A stretch of 64,000 bases of DNA from JASGIT01 sp047601665 (GTDB taxonomy: Bacteria > Pseudomonadota > Gammaproteobacteria > Burkholderiales > Burkholderiaceae_C), in NCBI GenBank assembly GCA_047601665.1, contig JASGIT010000001.1, forward strand, positions 558,001 through 622,000, given 5' to 3'. The number at the start of each line of letters is the position of its first letter. Within the stretch, counting starts at the first letter, position 1. This document shows, piece after piece, positions 1 to 9,743 of the stretch. The notes under the pieces are model-generated. The model had not been told where the DNA came from and ran no database searches. It saw nothing but the letters and a program-made list of their open reading frames with translations. The position numbers and the translations under genes were made by a program.

Positions 1-1095
1 CTGATCGGGCTGACCGGGGCCATCCTCTCGTTCCGCGAAGAGATCACCGACGCGCTCAACCCCGGCGGCCGCCAGGTCGCCCCGCTGGCCCGGCCCGTGC
101 TCACGCCGCCCGAACTGCTGGCCGCCGCGCAGCGGACGTGGCCCGCGCGCGCCATGGGCACGCTGACCGTGTTCAACGAGCCCGGCGCGGCCGCGCGCGC
201 CATCTTCGCGCCGCAGGCGGGCCAGCGGCGCGGCGACACGGTGTACCTGGACCCGTACACCGCCCAGCCCCTGCCCTCGCTCAAGGGCCACGAGTTCTTT
301 GAAACGGCGGAAAGCCTGCACCGCTGGCTGCTGCTGCCGCGCGCGCCGGGCCGCGTGGTGGCGGGCGTGCTGGCCTTTTTGCTGCTGGGGCTGGCGCTCT
401 CGGGCCTGTACGTGCGCTGGCCGCGCGAATGGCGCTCCGCGCGCGCGTGGTTCGCCATCGCATCGCACCTGAAAGGCCGCGCCCTGCTCACGCGCTGGCA
501 CGTGGTGCTGGGCACCGTGGTGCTGCCGCTGTACCTGGTGCTCACGGGCACGGGCCTGTACTGGGCCTACGACTTCGTGCGCGGCCCGGTCGATGCCTGG
601 TTCGGCGCGCCGCCACGCGCCGCCGCCCGCGCGCCCGCCAAGGCCGAAGCCGCCCCGCCGCCCGCCCCGGCGGACCTCGCCCCCGCCTGGGCCGCCTTCA
701 CCCGGCGCGCACAGGCGTCGGACGGCTGGAGCCAGGCCATCCTGCGCGTGTCGGGCGGCAAGCAGCCCTCGGTGATGGTCACCTGGATGGACGCCCACCC
801 CGCCCACGAACGCGCCCGCAACCGCATGAAGCTCTCCGTGCCCGGCGCGGAAGTGATGCTGGACGAACGCCACAGCGCCAAATCCACCGGCGAGCGCTTC
901 CTCGCCGCCATCTACCCGCTGCACATGGGCAGCTACTTCGGCCTGCCGGGCCGCATCGCCATGCTGCTCGCGGCGCTGGCGCTGCCCGTGTTCGGCGTCA
1001 CGGGCTGGTGGCTGTACCTGGACCGCCGGGCCAAGAAGCGCAAGCCCGCCGCACGGGCCGCTCGCCCCGATGGGCAGGCAGCCAGCCCTGTCTGA
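1..1095 (+). CDS. PepSY-associated transmembrane helix protein (5' end outside window)
   Basis: The reading frame is open from base 1, so the gene starts upstream; 364 codons are visible. The first residues (LIGLTGAILSFREEI) are the end of a membrane helix followed by a periplasmic PepSY-like region. Further hydrophobic segments lie near codons 119-141, 165-190 and 317-343, with a Pro/Ala-rich linker between. This arrangement is typical of the PepSY_TM family of inner-membrane proteins. These often accompany TonB-dependent siderophore receptors and are thought to act in ferric-siderophore reduction or uptake. That role is inferred from the family, because the upstream neighbour is not visible. 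It converges with the SirB1-like gene, and a copy of the dispersed repeat lies between the two stops. Confidence 0.8.
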   Translation: MIGLTGAILSFREEITDALNPGGRQVAPLARPVLTPPELLAAAQRTWPARAMGTLTVFNEPGAAARAIFAPQAGQRRGDTVYLDPYTAQPLPSLKGHEFFETAESLHRWLLLPRAPGRVVAGVLAFLLLGLALSGLYVRWPREWRSARAWFAIASHLKGRALLTRWHVVLGTVVLPLYLVLTGTGLYWAYDFVRGPVDAWFGAPPRAAARAPAKAEAAPPPAPADLAPAWAAFTRRAQASDGWSQAILRVSGGKQPSVMVTWMDAHPAHERARNRMKLSVPGAEVMLDERHSAKSTGERFLAAIYPLHMGSYFGLPGRIAMLLAALALPVFGVTGWWLYLDRRAKKRKPAARAARPDGQAASPV

Positions 1096-1097
1096 TC

Positions 1098-1150
1098 GAA
1101 TTGGCCTTCAGCCCTTACACATCAAGCGCTGGCAGCTATCAATTCAGGAG
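1098..1150. repeat. Dispersed Comamonadaceae-type repeat, copy 1
   Basis: It contains AAGCGCTGGCAGCTATCAAT (1124-1143), preceded by AATTGGCC and followed by TCAGGAG. Related copies lie near 9386, 12973, 23218, 32374, 42488 and 55332. This copy fills the gap between two convergent genes, where it could act as a transcription end signal. Confidence 0.75.
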
Positions 1151-1153
1151 TCA

Positions 1154-2005
1154 TCACCCGCCCATGCGGCGCAGCGCACCCAGGCGTTCGGCGATCGCGT
1201 CCAGGTCCAGCCCATCGCCCGCGTGCGCCACATAGGCTTCCAGGTCGGCCAGGGCTTCGCGCGTGTGGCCGGATTCGGCGTGGGCCAGGCCACGGTCGCG
1301 GCGCTCGTCCCAGGCCTCGGGCTGCAGGATGACGAGGCGGTCCAGCACCGCGATCAGGCGCGGCAGGTCGTGCTGCGACTGGTGGATTTCCTTGAGGTTG
1401 CGCAACATGCGCGCGAGGATGTCGCGCGGCGCGGCGGCCTGCAGGTACAGGCCCAGGGGCAGTTCGTATTCGCCCACGAGGCCGCTGCGGCGCTGGTAGG
1501 GCTCCAGCCGCTCGGCCAGCTCCTCGCGCGAGAGCGACTGGCCCGTCATCGGGTCCAGCACCACCTGCCCCTTGGGCAGCAGCGCCTTGACCAGGAAGTG
1601 CCCCGGAAACGCGACGCCGCGCACATGCAGGCCCACGCCCTGGGCCACTTCCATCCACACCACCGCCAGCGAGATGGGAATGCCCCGGCGCGTGCGCAGC
1701 ACGGCGTTGAGGTAGCTGTTGTCAGGGTCGTAGTAGTTGTTCAGGTTGCCCGCGAAGCCCAGCTCGGCATAGAAGAACTGGTTGAGCATCCGCAGCCGGT
1801 GCAGCGCGGGCGCGTCGGCGGGCAGGCGGCGGCGCAGGCGGGCGATGAGCTGGTCCACGTCGCCCAGCAGTTGCTGCACGTCCAGTTCGGGGTATTCGTC
1901 GTGCGCGATGCAGGCGGCGGCTTCGAGCAGGGGCAAGTGCTCGTCGCTGCCGACCAGCGCGGCGAAGTATTCGAGCGCGGAGGGGACGGAGTAGCTCAGG
2001 GTCAT
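1154..2005 (-). CDS. SirB1-like transglutaminase-fold/TPR protein
   Basis: A 283-residue protein of the SirB1 family. The middle part carries the transglutaminase-like core with RRGIPISLAVVWMEVA, the FPGHFLVK stretch and LDPMTG. The C-terminal part (about 215-265) reads as a tetratricopeptide repeat (WDERRDRGLAHAESGHTREA). Members occur widely in proteobacteria without a firmly established reaction, and no signal peptide is visible. It lies 43 bases downstream of murJ on the same strand, so cotranscription is likely. The gene ends in two tandem TGA codons. Confidence 0.85.
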   Translation of the reverse strand: MTLSYSVPSALEYFAALVGSDEHLPLLEAAACIAHDEYPELDVQQLLGDVDQLIARLRRRLPADAPALHRLRMLNQFFYAELGFAGNLNNYYDPDNSYLNAVLRTRRGIPISLAVVWMEVAQGVGLHVRGVAFPGHFLVKALLPKGQVVLDPMTGQSLSREELAERLEPYQRRSGLVGEYELPLGLYLQAAAPRDILARMLRNLKEIHQSQHDLPRLIAVLDRLVILQPEAWDERRDRGLAHAESGHTREALADLEAYVAHAGDGLDLDAIAERLGALRRMGG

Positions 2006-2048
2006 GCCAAGGGTTGTACGGCGGGCGGGTGCCCGGTGTCAACGGCGA

Positions 2049-3614
2049 TCAGCGGTGCAGGATCTGCCTTACTTTCAGGCCGGCGGCCCACAGTGCGCCA
2101 AAGTACAGCACGGCCGCACCCGCCAGGACGAGCGCCAGCAGCCCCGCGCGCCGGGCGGGCTGGTCGTGCAGCGCGATCCAGTCGAAATGCTGCCCCGCCC
2201 ACACCAGCAGCACTGCCATGAGCGCGCTGGCCGCCAGCACCTGCAACGCAAAGCGCGCCCAGCCCGGCTGGGGCTTGTAGCTGCCGCGCCGCAGCAGGCC
2301 GATGAGCAGCCACAGCGCGTTGACCAGCGCCGCGAGGCCGATGGACAGCGCCAGCCCCGCGTGCTGGATCCACGGCACCAGCACGAGGTTGAGCAGCTGC
2401 GTGATGGCCAGCACCGCGATGGCGATGCGCACCGGCGTGCGGATGTCCTGGCTGGCGTAGTAGCCCGGCCCCAGCACCTTGATGGCCACCAGCCCCAGCA
2501 GCCCCACGCCGTAGCCCGCGAGGGCGCGCGCGATTTCGCCCACGTCGCCGTCGTGCAGCGCGCCGTGGTGGAACAGCGTGGCCACCAGCGGCTCGGCAAA
2601 GGTCAGCAGGCCCACGGCGCAGGGCACGGCCATCAGCACCACCGAGCGCAAGCCCCAGTCGAGCATGGCGGAATACTGCGCGCCGTCGCCCGCCGCCCGG
2701 GCCGCCGCGAGCTGCGGCGTGAGCACCACACCCAGCGCCACGCCCAGCAGCGAGCTGGGGAATTCCATGAGCCGGTCGGCGTAGAACAGCCACGTCACGC
2801 TGCCCGGCGCGAGGTACGACGCGATCTGCGTGTTGATCATCAGCGACACCTGCGCCACGCCCACACCCAGCAGCGCGGGCGCCATCAGATGCAGGATGCG
2901 GCGCACGCCCTCTTCCGCATAGGCGGCGCGCACCGCGCCCCAGCTGACGCCGATGCGCGGCAGCAGCCCCATGCGCAGCAGCACGGGCAGCTGCACCGCG
3001 AGCTGCAGCACGCCGCCCGCCATCACGCCGCCCGCCATCGCGTAAATGGGCTCGATGCCGCGCGCGGCCAGCTGCGGCGCGCCCAGCCAGGCCGCCGCGA
3101 TCATGCAGAGGTTGAGCAGCACCGGCGTGGCCGCGGGCACGGCGAAGCGCCTCCAGGTATTGAGCACGCCCGCCGACAGGGCGACGAGCGACATGAAGCC
3201 GATGTAGGGGAACATCCAGCGCGTCATGACGACGGCGGCCTGGTAGCCTTCGGAGTTCTGCCGCAGGCCGCTGGCCAGCAGCCAGACCAGCAGCGGCGCG
3301 CCCAGCACGCCCACCACGCAGGTCAGCAGCAGCACCCAGAACAGCACGGTGGCGGCGCTGTCGATCAGACGCTTGGTGGCCTCTTCGCCGTGCTGCGCCT
3401 TGCTCGCGGCCAGCACGGGCACGAAGGCCTGGCTGAACGCCCCTTCGGCGAACAGGCGGCGGAACAGGTTGGGGATGCGGAACGCGACGTTGAACGCATC
3501 GGTCAACGCGCTGGCCCCGAACATCGAGGCCATGAGCAGGTCGCGCGCCAGGCCCGTCACGCGGGAGGCCAGGGTCAGCAGGGAGACGGTGGAGGCGGCT
3601 TTGAACAGGGACAC
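2049..3614 (-). CDS. murJ: Lipid II flippase MurJ (MviN)
   Basis: MurJ moves lipid-linked peptidoglycan precursor across the inner membrane. With the GTG start at 3614 the protein has 521 residues and many membrane helices, the usual length and make-up of the family. That start places R18, R24, D39 and R52 at the positions known to be essential in E. coli MurJ (SRVTGLARD, TDAFNVAFRIPNLFRR). This is why I prefer it to the upstream ATG at 3680, which would run into the rpsT promoter. It is divergent from rpsT, with a 71-base gap between the two start codons. Confidence 0.95.
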   Translation of the reverse strand: MSLFKAASTVSLLTLASRVTGLARDLLMASMFGASALTDAFNVAFRIPNLFRRLFAEGAFSQAFVPVLAASKAQHGEEATKRLIDSAATVLFWVLLLTCVVGVLGAPLLVWLLASGLRQNSEGYQAAVVMTRWMFPYIGFMSLVALSAGVLNTWRRFAVPAATPVLLNLCMIAAAWLGAPQLAARGIEPIYAMAGGVMAGGVLQLAVQLPVLLRMGLLPRIGVSWGAVRAAYAEEGVRRILHLMAPALLGVGVAQVSLMINTQIASYLAPGSVTWLFYADRLMEFPSSLLGVALGVVLTPQLAAARAAGDGAQYSAMLDWGLRSVVLMAVPCAVGLLTFAEPLVATLFHHGALHDGDVGEIARALAGYGVGLLGLVAIKVLGPGYYASQDIRTPVRIAIAVLAITQLLNLVLVPWIQHAGLALSIGLAALVNALWLLIGLLRRGSYKPQPGWARFALQVLAASALMAVLLVWAGQHFDWIALHDQPARRAGLLALVLAGAAVLYFGALWAAGLKVRQILHR

Positions 3615-3634
3615 GCACGGGAGTGTACGCGGGT

Positions 3635-3640
3635 TATAAT
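3635..3640 (+). promoter_or_regulatory. -10 element of the rpsT promoter
   Basis: A perfect TATAAT lies 45 bases before the rpsT start codon. No good -35 match is seen at the right distance, so only the -10 hexamer is called. Confidence 0.6.
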
Positions 3641-3685
3641 GTTCGGCTTTGCTGACAACATCCTCAGACACAAGGAACATTTACC

Positions 3686-3985
3686 ATGGCATCTGCCAAG
3701 CCCAAGAAAAAGAACCCCCGCCTGGCGTCGGGCCGCAAGCGCGCGCGCCAGGACGTCAAGCTGAACGCCGCAAACACCTCGCTGCGCTCCAAGTACCGCA
3801 CCGCCGTCAAGAACGTCGAAAAGGCCGTTCTGGCCGGCAACAAGGACAAGGCGACCGAACTGTTCGCCAAGGCCCAGTCCGTGCTGGACTCCATTGCCGA
3901 CAAGGGCATCTTCCACAAGAACAAGGCCGCCCGCGACAAGAGCCGCCTCTCCGCCAAGGTCAAGACCCTGGCCACCGCCGCCTAA
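3686..3985 (+). CDS. rpsT: 30S ribosomal protein S20
   Basis: A 99-residue, lysine-rich protein with the S20 signature DKGIFHKNKAARDKSRL near residues 73-89. It binds 16S rRNA and helps assemble the small subunit. It is about ten residues longer than E. coli S20 because of a basic N-terminal extension (KPKKKNPRLASGRKRAR) that I recall from Comamonadaceae. The start has AAGGAA about nine bases upstream. A strong hairpin terminator follows, so the gene is probably monocistronic. Confidence 0.97.
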   Translation: MASAKPKKKNPRLASGRKRARQDVKLNAANTSLRSKYRTAVKNVEKAVLAGNKDKATELFAKAQSVLDSIADKGIFHKNKAARDKSRLSAKVKTLATAA

Positions 3986-4056
3986 TCTTTTAGGCACCCG
4001 CCCGGATGGCCCTGCCATCCGCCGTTTGCACCGGGTGCGCTGTCAGCAAAAACGGG

Positions 4057-4079
4057 AAACCGCCTTCGGGCGGTTTTTT
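4057..4079 (+). terminator. Rho-independent terminator after rpsT
   Basis: Stem AAACCGCC / GGCGGTTT with a TTCG tetraloop, followed by a T run; about 70 bases after the rpsT stop. It may also serve the convergent regulator gene. Confidence 0.9.
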
Positions 4080-4093
4080 CGTTGTTGCTCGGC

Positions 4094-5113
<1,020 letters not shown>

Positions 5114-5154
5114 GCCACTCGTGAGAATCAACGCCGCTACCTACGATCACCGGC

Positions 5155-5955
5155 ATGAAAACCTTGACGACGATGGCGCAGGTGCTCGGGGCTGCATCCC
5201 CCGGCGCCCGGATGGAGTTGGACCGCTCCTGGTGGGGCTTTGGCGGCCTGCACGGCGGACTGGCCCTGGGGCTGCTCACGGCGGCCATGCAGGCCCGCGC
5301 GCAGGGGCGCCCGCTGCGGCAGGTCTCGGGCCAGTTCCGCCGCGCGCTGCGGGAGCCGTTCCGGCTGGAACTGCCGGAGCCGGATGTGGGCAGAACCGTG
5401 TCCTGGCTGGATGCGCGGGCAGTGGTGGACGGTGGCCGCATGGCCGTCGCGGCCAGCGCCCTGTTCGCCGCCGCGGGCGAACCCGGCGCCATGCCGGTGG
5501 CGCCGCACATGCCCGCCGTACCGCCGCCGCTGCAATGCCCGGTCTTTGCGCCCGCGCTGGCCCCGTTCTCGCGCCATACCGAAATCCGGCCCGTGGGCAG
5601 CGCCCGCCCGTTCGGCGGCGGCCCCGCGCCAGAGCTTCTGGCCTGGCTGCGCCTGGTGGATGACGATCTGCCGCCCGATGGGGCGCGGCTGGCCGTGCTG
5701 ATGGATGCGCTCGCGCCTTCCTACTCGGCGGTGCTGGAGGAGCCGGTGGCGATTCCCACCGTCGCGTTCACCGTCACGCCGGGCAGCGGTCTGGCGACCG
5801 CCGCTTCGCCATGGCTGCTGCTGCGGGCGCGCACCGACGCCTGCGGGCACGATGGCTGGCTGCTGGAGCGGCTCGATGCCTGGGCGCCGGATGGCGCGCA
5901 CCTGGGTTCGGGCGAGCAATTACGCCTGGTCCTGACCGGCAAGGAGGCGCCATGA
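5155..5955 (+). CDS. TesB-like acyl-CoA thioesterase family protein
   Basis: A 266-residue protein resembling double-hotdog acyl-CoA thioesterases. The first hotdog shows WWGFGGLHGGLALGLLTAAM, the second a similar pattern near PTVAFTVTPGSG and WLLLRARTDACGHDGWLLERLDAWAPDG. The family hydrolyses acyl-CoA thioesters in the cytoplasm. The substrate cannot be told from the sequence. It starts 41 bases from the divergent regulator and overlaps the MFS gene by four bases (ATGA), so the two are translationally coupled. Confidence 0.8.
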   Translation: MKTLTTMAQVLGAASPGARMELDRSWWGFGGLHGGLALGLLTAAMQARAQGRPLRQVSGQFRRALREPFRLELPEPDVGRTVSWLDARAVVDGGRMAVAASALFAAAGEPGAMPVAPHMPAVPPPLQCPVFAPALAPFSRHTEIRPVGSARPFGGGPAPELLAWLRLVDDDLPPDGARLAVLMDALAPSYSAVLEEPVAIPTVAFTVTPGSGLATAASPWLLLRARTDACGHDGWLLERLDAWAPDGAHLGSGEQLRLVLTGKEAP

Positions 5956-7127
5956 CAGGCACGCGCACCCAGGCTGCGCCGCCGCGCGGCACCTTGGCCA
6001 TGCTGGCCAGCCTCGCGGCGCTGGGCTCTCTGGCCACCAACATCATCCTGCCGGCCTTTGCGGCCATCGGCCAATCGCTGGGCGTGTCCACCCGGGAACT
6101 GGCCGTCATCCAGAGCAGCTTCTTCATCGCCCTGGCGCTGGGGCAGATGCTGGTCGGCCCGGCTTCCGACCGCTGGGGGCGCAAAGGGCTGGTGCTGGGC
6201 GGGCTAGCGCTGCTGGCCGCCGGCAGCGCCCTGTGCGCCACGGCCGACCACCTCGCAGGCATGGTGGCCGGCCGCGTGGTGCAAGGGCTGGGGGCGTCCG
6301 CCACGTCGGTGCTGGCGCGCTCCATGGCCCGGGACTGCTTCGACGGCGCCGCCCTGCCCCGCGCGCTGTCGTTCATCATGGTCGCCATGGCAGCGGCGCC
6401 CGGGTTCTCGCCCCTAGCGGGCGGCCTGCTCAACCAATGGGCGGGGTGGCGCAGCGCGTTCTGGCTGGTGGCCCTGCTGACGCTGGCACTGGGCGCGGCC
6501 TACCTGGCCCGCATGGGCGAAACGCATCCGCCCGCAGCGCGGCGGCAGACAACGGCCGCCGCCATCCTCGGCAGCTACGCCGACCTGTTGCGGGATCGCC
6601 GCTTTATCTCGCCCGCGCTGGGCGTGGGCCTGGCCGTGAGCGGCCTGTTCACCTTTTTCGCCCTGTCGCCCGCCATCCTGATGGACGGGCTGGGGCTGAC
6701 GCCCATCGGGCTGGGCGGCTTCTTCGCGGCCACGGTCTTCGTCGTGTTCGGCGCCGGGGTGGCCGCGCCCCGGCTGGCGGGCCGCTGGGGCGCACGGGCC
6801 ACGGCGCTCGCAGGCTGCGGCATAGCGCTGGCCGGCGGCGCCGCGTTGCTCCTGGGTGCCGCCAGCCTGGCGCACTTCGGCCTGGCCATGGTGCTCTTCC
6901 TGTTCGGAATGGGCCTGGTGAACCCGCTGGCCACCGCCATGGCGCTGCAGCCCTTTGGCGCTCAGGCGGGCGCCGCCTCCGCCCTGCTGGGGTGCCTGCA
7001 AATGGGCCTGGCCACCATCGCCATCAGCGCGGCGGCGGCGCTGGACTGGCCCGCCTACCCGGCACTGGGGGGCGCGCTCGTGGCCTGCATGGGACTGGCG
7101 GGCGTGGCGCTGCGGCTCAAGCCTTAG
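5952..7127 (+). CDS. MFS transporter, Bcr/CflA-like
   Basis: A 391-residue protein of the twelve-helix major facilitator type. DRWGRKGLVLGG after the second helix is the conserved MFS loop, and ALGQMLVGPASD before it matches Bcr/CflA drug exporters. The start overlaps the thioesterase stop in an ATGA and has a strong AAGGAGG site at 5941-5947. Efflux of a drug or small molecule is likely, but the substrate is unknown. Its last 11 bases overlap the 3' end of the convergent DUF3579 gene. Confidence 0.85.
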   Translation: MTGTRTQAAPPRGTLAMLASLAALGSLATNIILPAFAAIGQSLGVSTRELAVIQSSFFIALALGQMLVGPASDRWGRKGLVLGGLALLAAGSALCATADHLAGMVAGRVVQGLGASATSVLARSMARDCFDGAALPRALSFIMVAMAAAPGFSPLAGGLLNQWAGWRSAFWLVALLTLALGAAYLARMGETHPPAARRQTTAAAILGSYADLLRDRRFISPALGVGLAVSGLFTFFALSPAILMDGLGLTPIGLGGFFAATVFVVFGAGVAAPRLAGRWGARATALAGCGIALAGGAALLLGAASLAHFGLAMVLFLFGMGLVNPLATAMALQPFGAQAGAASALLGCLQMGLATIAISAAAALDWPAYPALGGALVACMGLAGVALRLKP

Positions 7128-7437
7128 GGGGCGGGTCGGGCAGCAGGCAGGCCTCGGCGGTCTGCAGATCGTTGTCCCTGGCGAAGTTGAGCACGAAGTC
7201 CCAGGCCATGGGCTCGCAGTCGCGCAGGTCGCGGTGCACCACCACGCACTTCACGCCGTTCAGCGTGGTCGGAACGCACCAGGGCGAGTAGCTCAGGTGG
7301 CTGCCGGGCTGGATGCCGCCGGGGCGGAACTGGCTCATCACGCCCGCCAGGCGCTCGGCCCAGTCGCTGGGCCGGAAGGTTCTCCCGTCGTGGGTGATGC
7401 CTTGGATGAAGACTTCTTTCGCGGTAGGAGAGATCAT
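7117..7437 (-). CDS. DUF3579 family protein
   Basis: A 106-residue cytoplasmic protein beginning MISPTAKEVFIQGITHDGRTFRPSDWAERLAG. This pattern is typical of DUF3579, a small family of unknown function found mainly in betaproteobacteria. It contains a conserved-looking core SYSPWCVPTTLNGVKCVVV and CEPMAWDFVLNFARDN. The start at 7437 is the first ATG that gives the family length; the longer frame runs into the argD promoter region. It is divergent from argD. Confidence 0.85.
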   Translation of the reverse strand: MISPTAKEVFIQGITHDGRTFRPSDWAERLAGVMSQFRPGGIQPGSHLSYSPWCVPTTLNGVKCVVVHRDLRDCEPMAWDFVLNFARDNDLQTAEACLLPDPPPKA

Positions 7438-7472
7438 CGGGAGACTGCTTGTGGCAAGGGCACGGATTTTAA

Positions 7473-7486
7473 CTCTTGTATAAGAG
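7473..7486. promoter_or_regulatory. Palindromic operator-like site between DUF3579 gene and argD
   Basis: CTCTTGTATAAGAG is a 14-base palindrome with one mismatched pair, in an AT-rich patch of an otherwise GC-rich intergenic region. Its position 36 bases upstream of the DUF3579 start suggests a regulator site or part of that promoter. The regulator is not identified. Confidence 0.45.
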
Positions 7487-7620
7487 ATAACCCTAGGTAG
7501 CCCCCAACAGGCACGCACGAATCGTGCCCGGCCCGCCGCATCGCTGTGATGCGCAATCGTCACCGTTGCGCCAAGCCCGCCCCTCTAGAATCGTGCTTCA
7601 CTTTCTGGAGAACCACCGCA

Positions 7621-8808
7621 ATGACCGAAGCCGCATCGCCCCACGTGATGAACACCTATGGCCGCGTGCCCATTGCGCTCGACCGAGGCCAGGGCTGCCG
7701 CGTGTGGGACGTGAACGGCAAGGAATACCTCGACGGCCTCGGCGGCATCGCGGTGAACACGCTGGGGCACAACCACCCCAAGCTGGTGCCCGCGCTGCAG
7801 GCGCAGATCGCCCGGCTCATCCACACCTCCAACTACTACCACGTGCCGGGGCAGGAAACGCTCGCGGCCAAGCTCGTCGAACTGACGGGCATGAGCAACG
7901 TGTTCTTCTGCAACTCGGGCCTGGAGGCGAACGAGGCCGCGCTCAAGATCGCGCGCAAGTACGGCGTGGACAAGGGCATCGCCCGGCCCGAGATCGTGGT
8001 CTATGAAAAGGCCTTCCACGGCCGCTCCATCGCCACCATGTCGGCCACGGGCAACCCCAAGATCCACAACGGCTTCGGCCCGCTGGTGGAGGGCTTCATC
8101 CGCGTGCCGATGAACGACATCGAGGCCATCAAGAAGGCCACCGAGAGCAACCCCAACGTGGTCGCCGTGTTCTTCGAGACCATCCAGGGCGAAGGCGGCA
8201 TCAACCCCATGCGCGCGGACTACCTGCAGCAGCTGCGCCGGCTGTGCGACGAGCGCGGCTGGCTGATGATGATCGACGAGGTGCAGTGCGGCATGGGCCG
8301 CACCGGCAAGTGGTTCGCGCACCAGTGGGCGGGCATCGTGCCCGACGTGATGCCGCTGGCCAAGGGCCTGGGCTCGGGCGTGCCGATCGGCGCGGTGGTG
8401 GCCGGCCCCAAGGCCGCGAACGTGCTGCAGCCGGGCAACCACGGCACCACCTTCGGCGGCAACCCGCTGGCCATGCGCGCGGGGGTGGAAACCATCCGCA
8501 TCATGGAAGAAGACGGCCTGCTGGCCAACGCCGCCAGCGTGGGTGCGCACCTGAAGGCCGCGCTGCAGCGCGAACTGGGCGGCCTGCCCGGCGTGAAGGA
8601 CGTGCGCGGCCAGGGCCTGATGCTGGGCGTGGAACTGGACCGCCCCTGCGGCGCGCTGGTGGCGCGCGGCGCGGAAGCGGGCCTGCTGTTCAGCGTGACG
8701 GCGGACAGCGTCATCCGCCTGGTGCCGCCGCTGATCCTGACCACCGCCGAGGCCGACGAGATCGTGGCGCGGCTGGCGCCCCTGGTCAAAGCCTTCCTGG
8801 CCGAATGA
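7621..8808 (+). CDS. argD: Acetylornithine aminotransferase
   Basis: A class-III PLP aminotransferase of 395 residues that converts N-acetylglutamate semialdehyde to N-acetylornithine in arginine synthesis (and often succinyl-diaminopimelate in lysine synthesis). Visible landmarks are FFCNSGLEANEAALK (96-109), the DEVQCGMGRTG loop (219-229) and the PLP lysine K248 in PLAKGLGSG. A GGAG site lies about 13 bases before the ATG. argF follows after 13 bases, so the two form an arginine operon. Confidence 0.93.
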   Translation: MTEAASPHVMNTYGRVPIALDRGQGCRVWDVNGKEYLDGLGGIAVNTLGHNHPKLVPALQAQIARLIHTSNYYHVPGQETLAAKLVELTGMSNVFFCNSGLEANEAALKIARKYGVDKGIARPEIVVYEKAFHGRSIATMSATGNPKIHNGFGPLVEGFIRVPMNDIEAIKKATESNPNVVAVFFETIQGEGGINPMRADYLQQLRRLCDERGWLMMIDEVQCGMGRTGKWFAHQWAGIVPDVMPLAKGLGSGVPIGAVVAGPKAANVLQPGNHGTTFGGNPLAMRAGVETIRIMEEDGLLANAASVGAHLKAALQRELGGLPGVKDVRGQGLMLGVELDRPCGALVARGAEAGLLFSVTADSVIRLVPPLILTTAEADEIVARLAPLVKAFLAE

Positions 8809-8821
8809 ACGTTGGAACGTT

Positions 8822-9742
8822 ATGAAGCACTACCTGCAATTCACCGACCTGGCCGCCGACGAATATGCCTACCTGTTCGAGCGCGCCGCGCTGATCAAGA
8901 AGAAGTTCAAGAACTACGAAAAGCACCACCCGCTGGTGGACCGCACGCTGGCCATGATCTTCGAGAAGGCCAGCACGCGCACGCGCGTGAGCTTCGAGGC
9001 GGGCATGTACCAACTGGGCGGCAGCGTGGTACACCTGACCACGGGCGACAGCCAGCTGGGCCGCGCCGAGCCGATCGAGGACAGTGCCAAGGTCATCAGC
9101 CGCATGACCGACCTGGTGATGATCCGCACCTACGAGCAGAGCAAGATCGAGCGCTTCGCCGCCAATTCGCGCGTGCCCGTGATCAACGGGCTGACCAACG
9201 AGTACCACCCGTGCCAGATCCTGGCGGACATCTTCACCTACATCGAGCACCGCGGCTCCATCGCGGGCAAGGTGGTGGCCTGGGTGGGCGACGGCAACAA
9301 CATGGCCAACACCTGGCTGCAGGCCGCCGCGCTGCTCGGCTTCACGGTGCACGTGAGCACGCCGCGCGGCTACGAGATTGATGAGAAATTGGCCGCTGGC
9401 CCAGGTGGGACAAGCGCTGGCAGCTATCAATTCTTTAGCAACCCGATGGACGCCTGCCGGGATGCCGACCTGGTCACCACCGACGTGTGGACCAGCATGG
9501 GCTACGAGGCCGAGAACGAGGCGCGCAAAAAAGCCTTCGCCGATTGGCGCGTGGACGCCGAGATGATGGCCGTGGCGAAGCCCGACGCGCTGTTCATGCA
9601 CTGCCTGCCCGCGCACCGGGGCGAGGAGGTGGAGGCCGACGTGATCGACGGGCCGCAGTCAGTCGTCTGGGACGAGGCCGAGAACCGGATGCACGTGCAG
9701 AAGGCGCTCATGGAGTACCTGCTGCTGGGCCGGGCGGCCTGA
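8822..9742 (+). CDS. argF: Ornithine carbamoyltransferase with an in-frame repeat insertion
   Basis: Makes citrulline from ornithine and carbamoyl phosphate. All core motifs are intact: carbamoyl-phosphate loop STRTR (51-55), HPCQ (129-132), and the ornithine loop HCLPAHRGEEV (260-270). Residues about 189-203 (KLAAGPGGTSAGSYQF) are encoded by a copy of the dispersed repeat (9386-9433) lying in frame. It replaces or extends a surface segment between the second-domain strand STPRGYEIDE and FFSNPMDACRDADLVTTDVW. The enzyme is probably still active, because no motif is hit and the frame continues to a normal end. It is the second gene of argD-argF. Confidence 0.93.
   Translation: MKHYLQFTDLAADEYAYLFERAALIKKKFKNYEKHHPLVDRTLAMIFEKASTRTRVSFEAGMYQLGGSVVHLTTGDSQLGRAEPIEDSAKVISRMTDLVMIRTYEQSKIERFAANSRVPVINGLTNEYHPCQILADIFTYIEHRGSIAGKVVAWVGDGNNMANTWLQAAALLGFTVHVSTPRGYEIDEKLAAGPGGTSAGSYQFFSNPMDACRDADLVTTDVWTSMGYEAENEARKKAFADWRVDAEMMAVAKPDALFMHCLPAHRGEEVEADVIDGPQSVVWDEAENRMHVQKALMEYLLLGRAA
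9386..9433. repeat. Dispersed repeat, copy 2, inside argF
   Basis: AAATTGGCC, a GGCCCAGGT block and CAAGCGCTGGCAGCTATCAA match copies 1 and 6 in order and spacing. It is read through as coding sequence in argF. Confidence 0.75.
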
Positions 9743-9743
9743 A

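Noticed and set aside
7566..7591. TTGCGC/TAGAAT as the argD promoter
   Set aside because: The spacer is only 14 bases, so the pair is unlikely to work as a standard promoter, although TAGAAT alone may be a -10.
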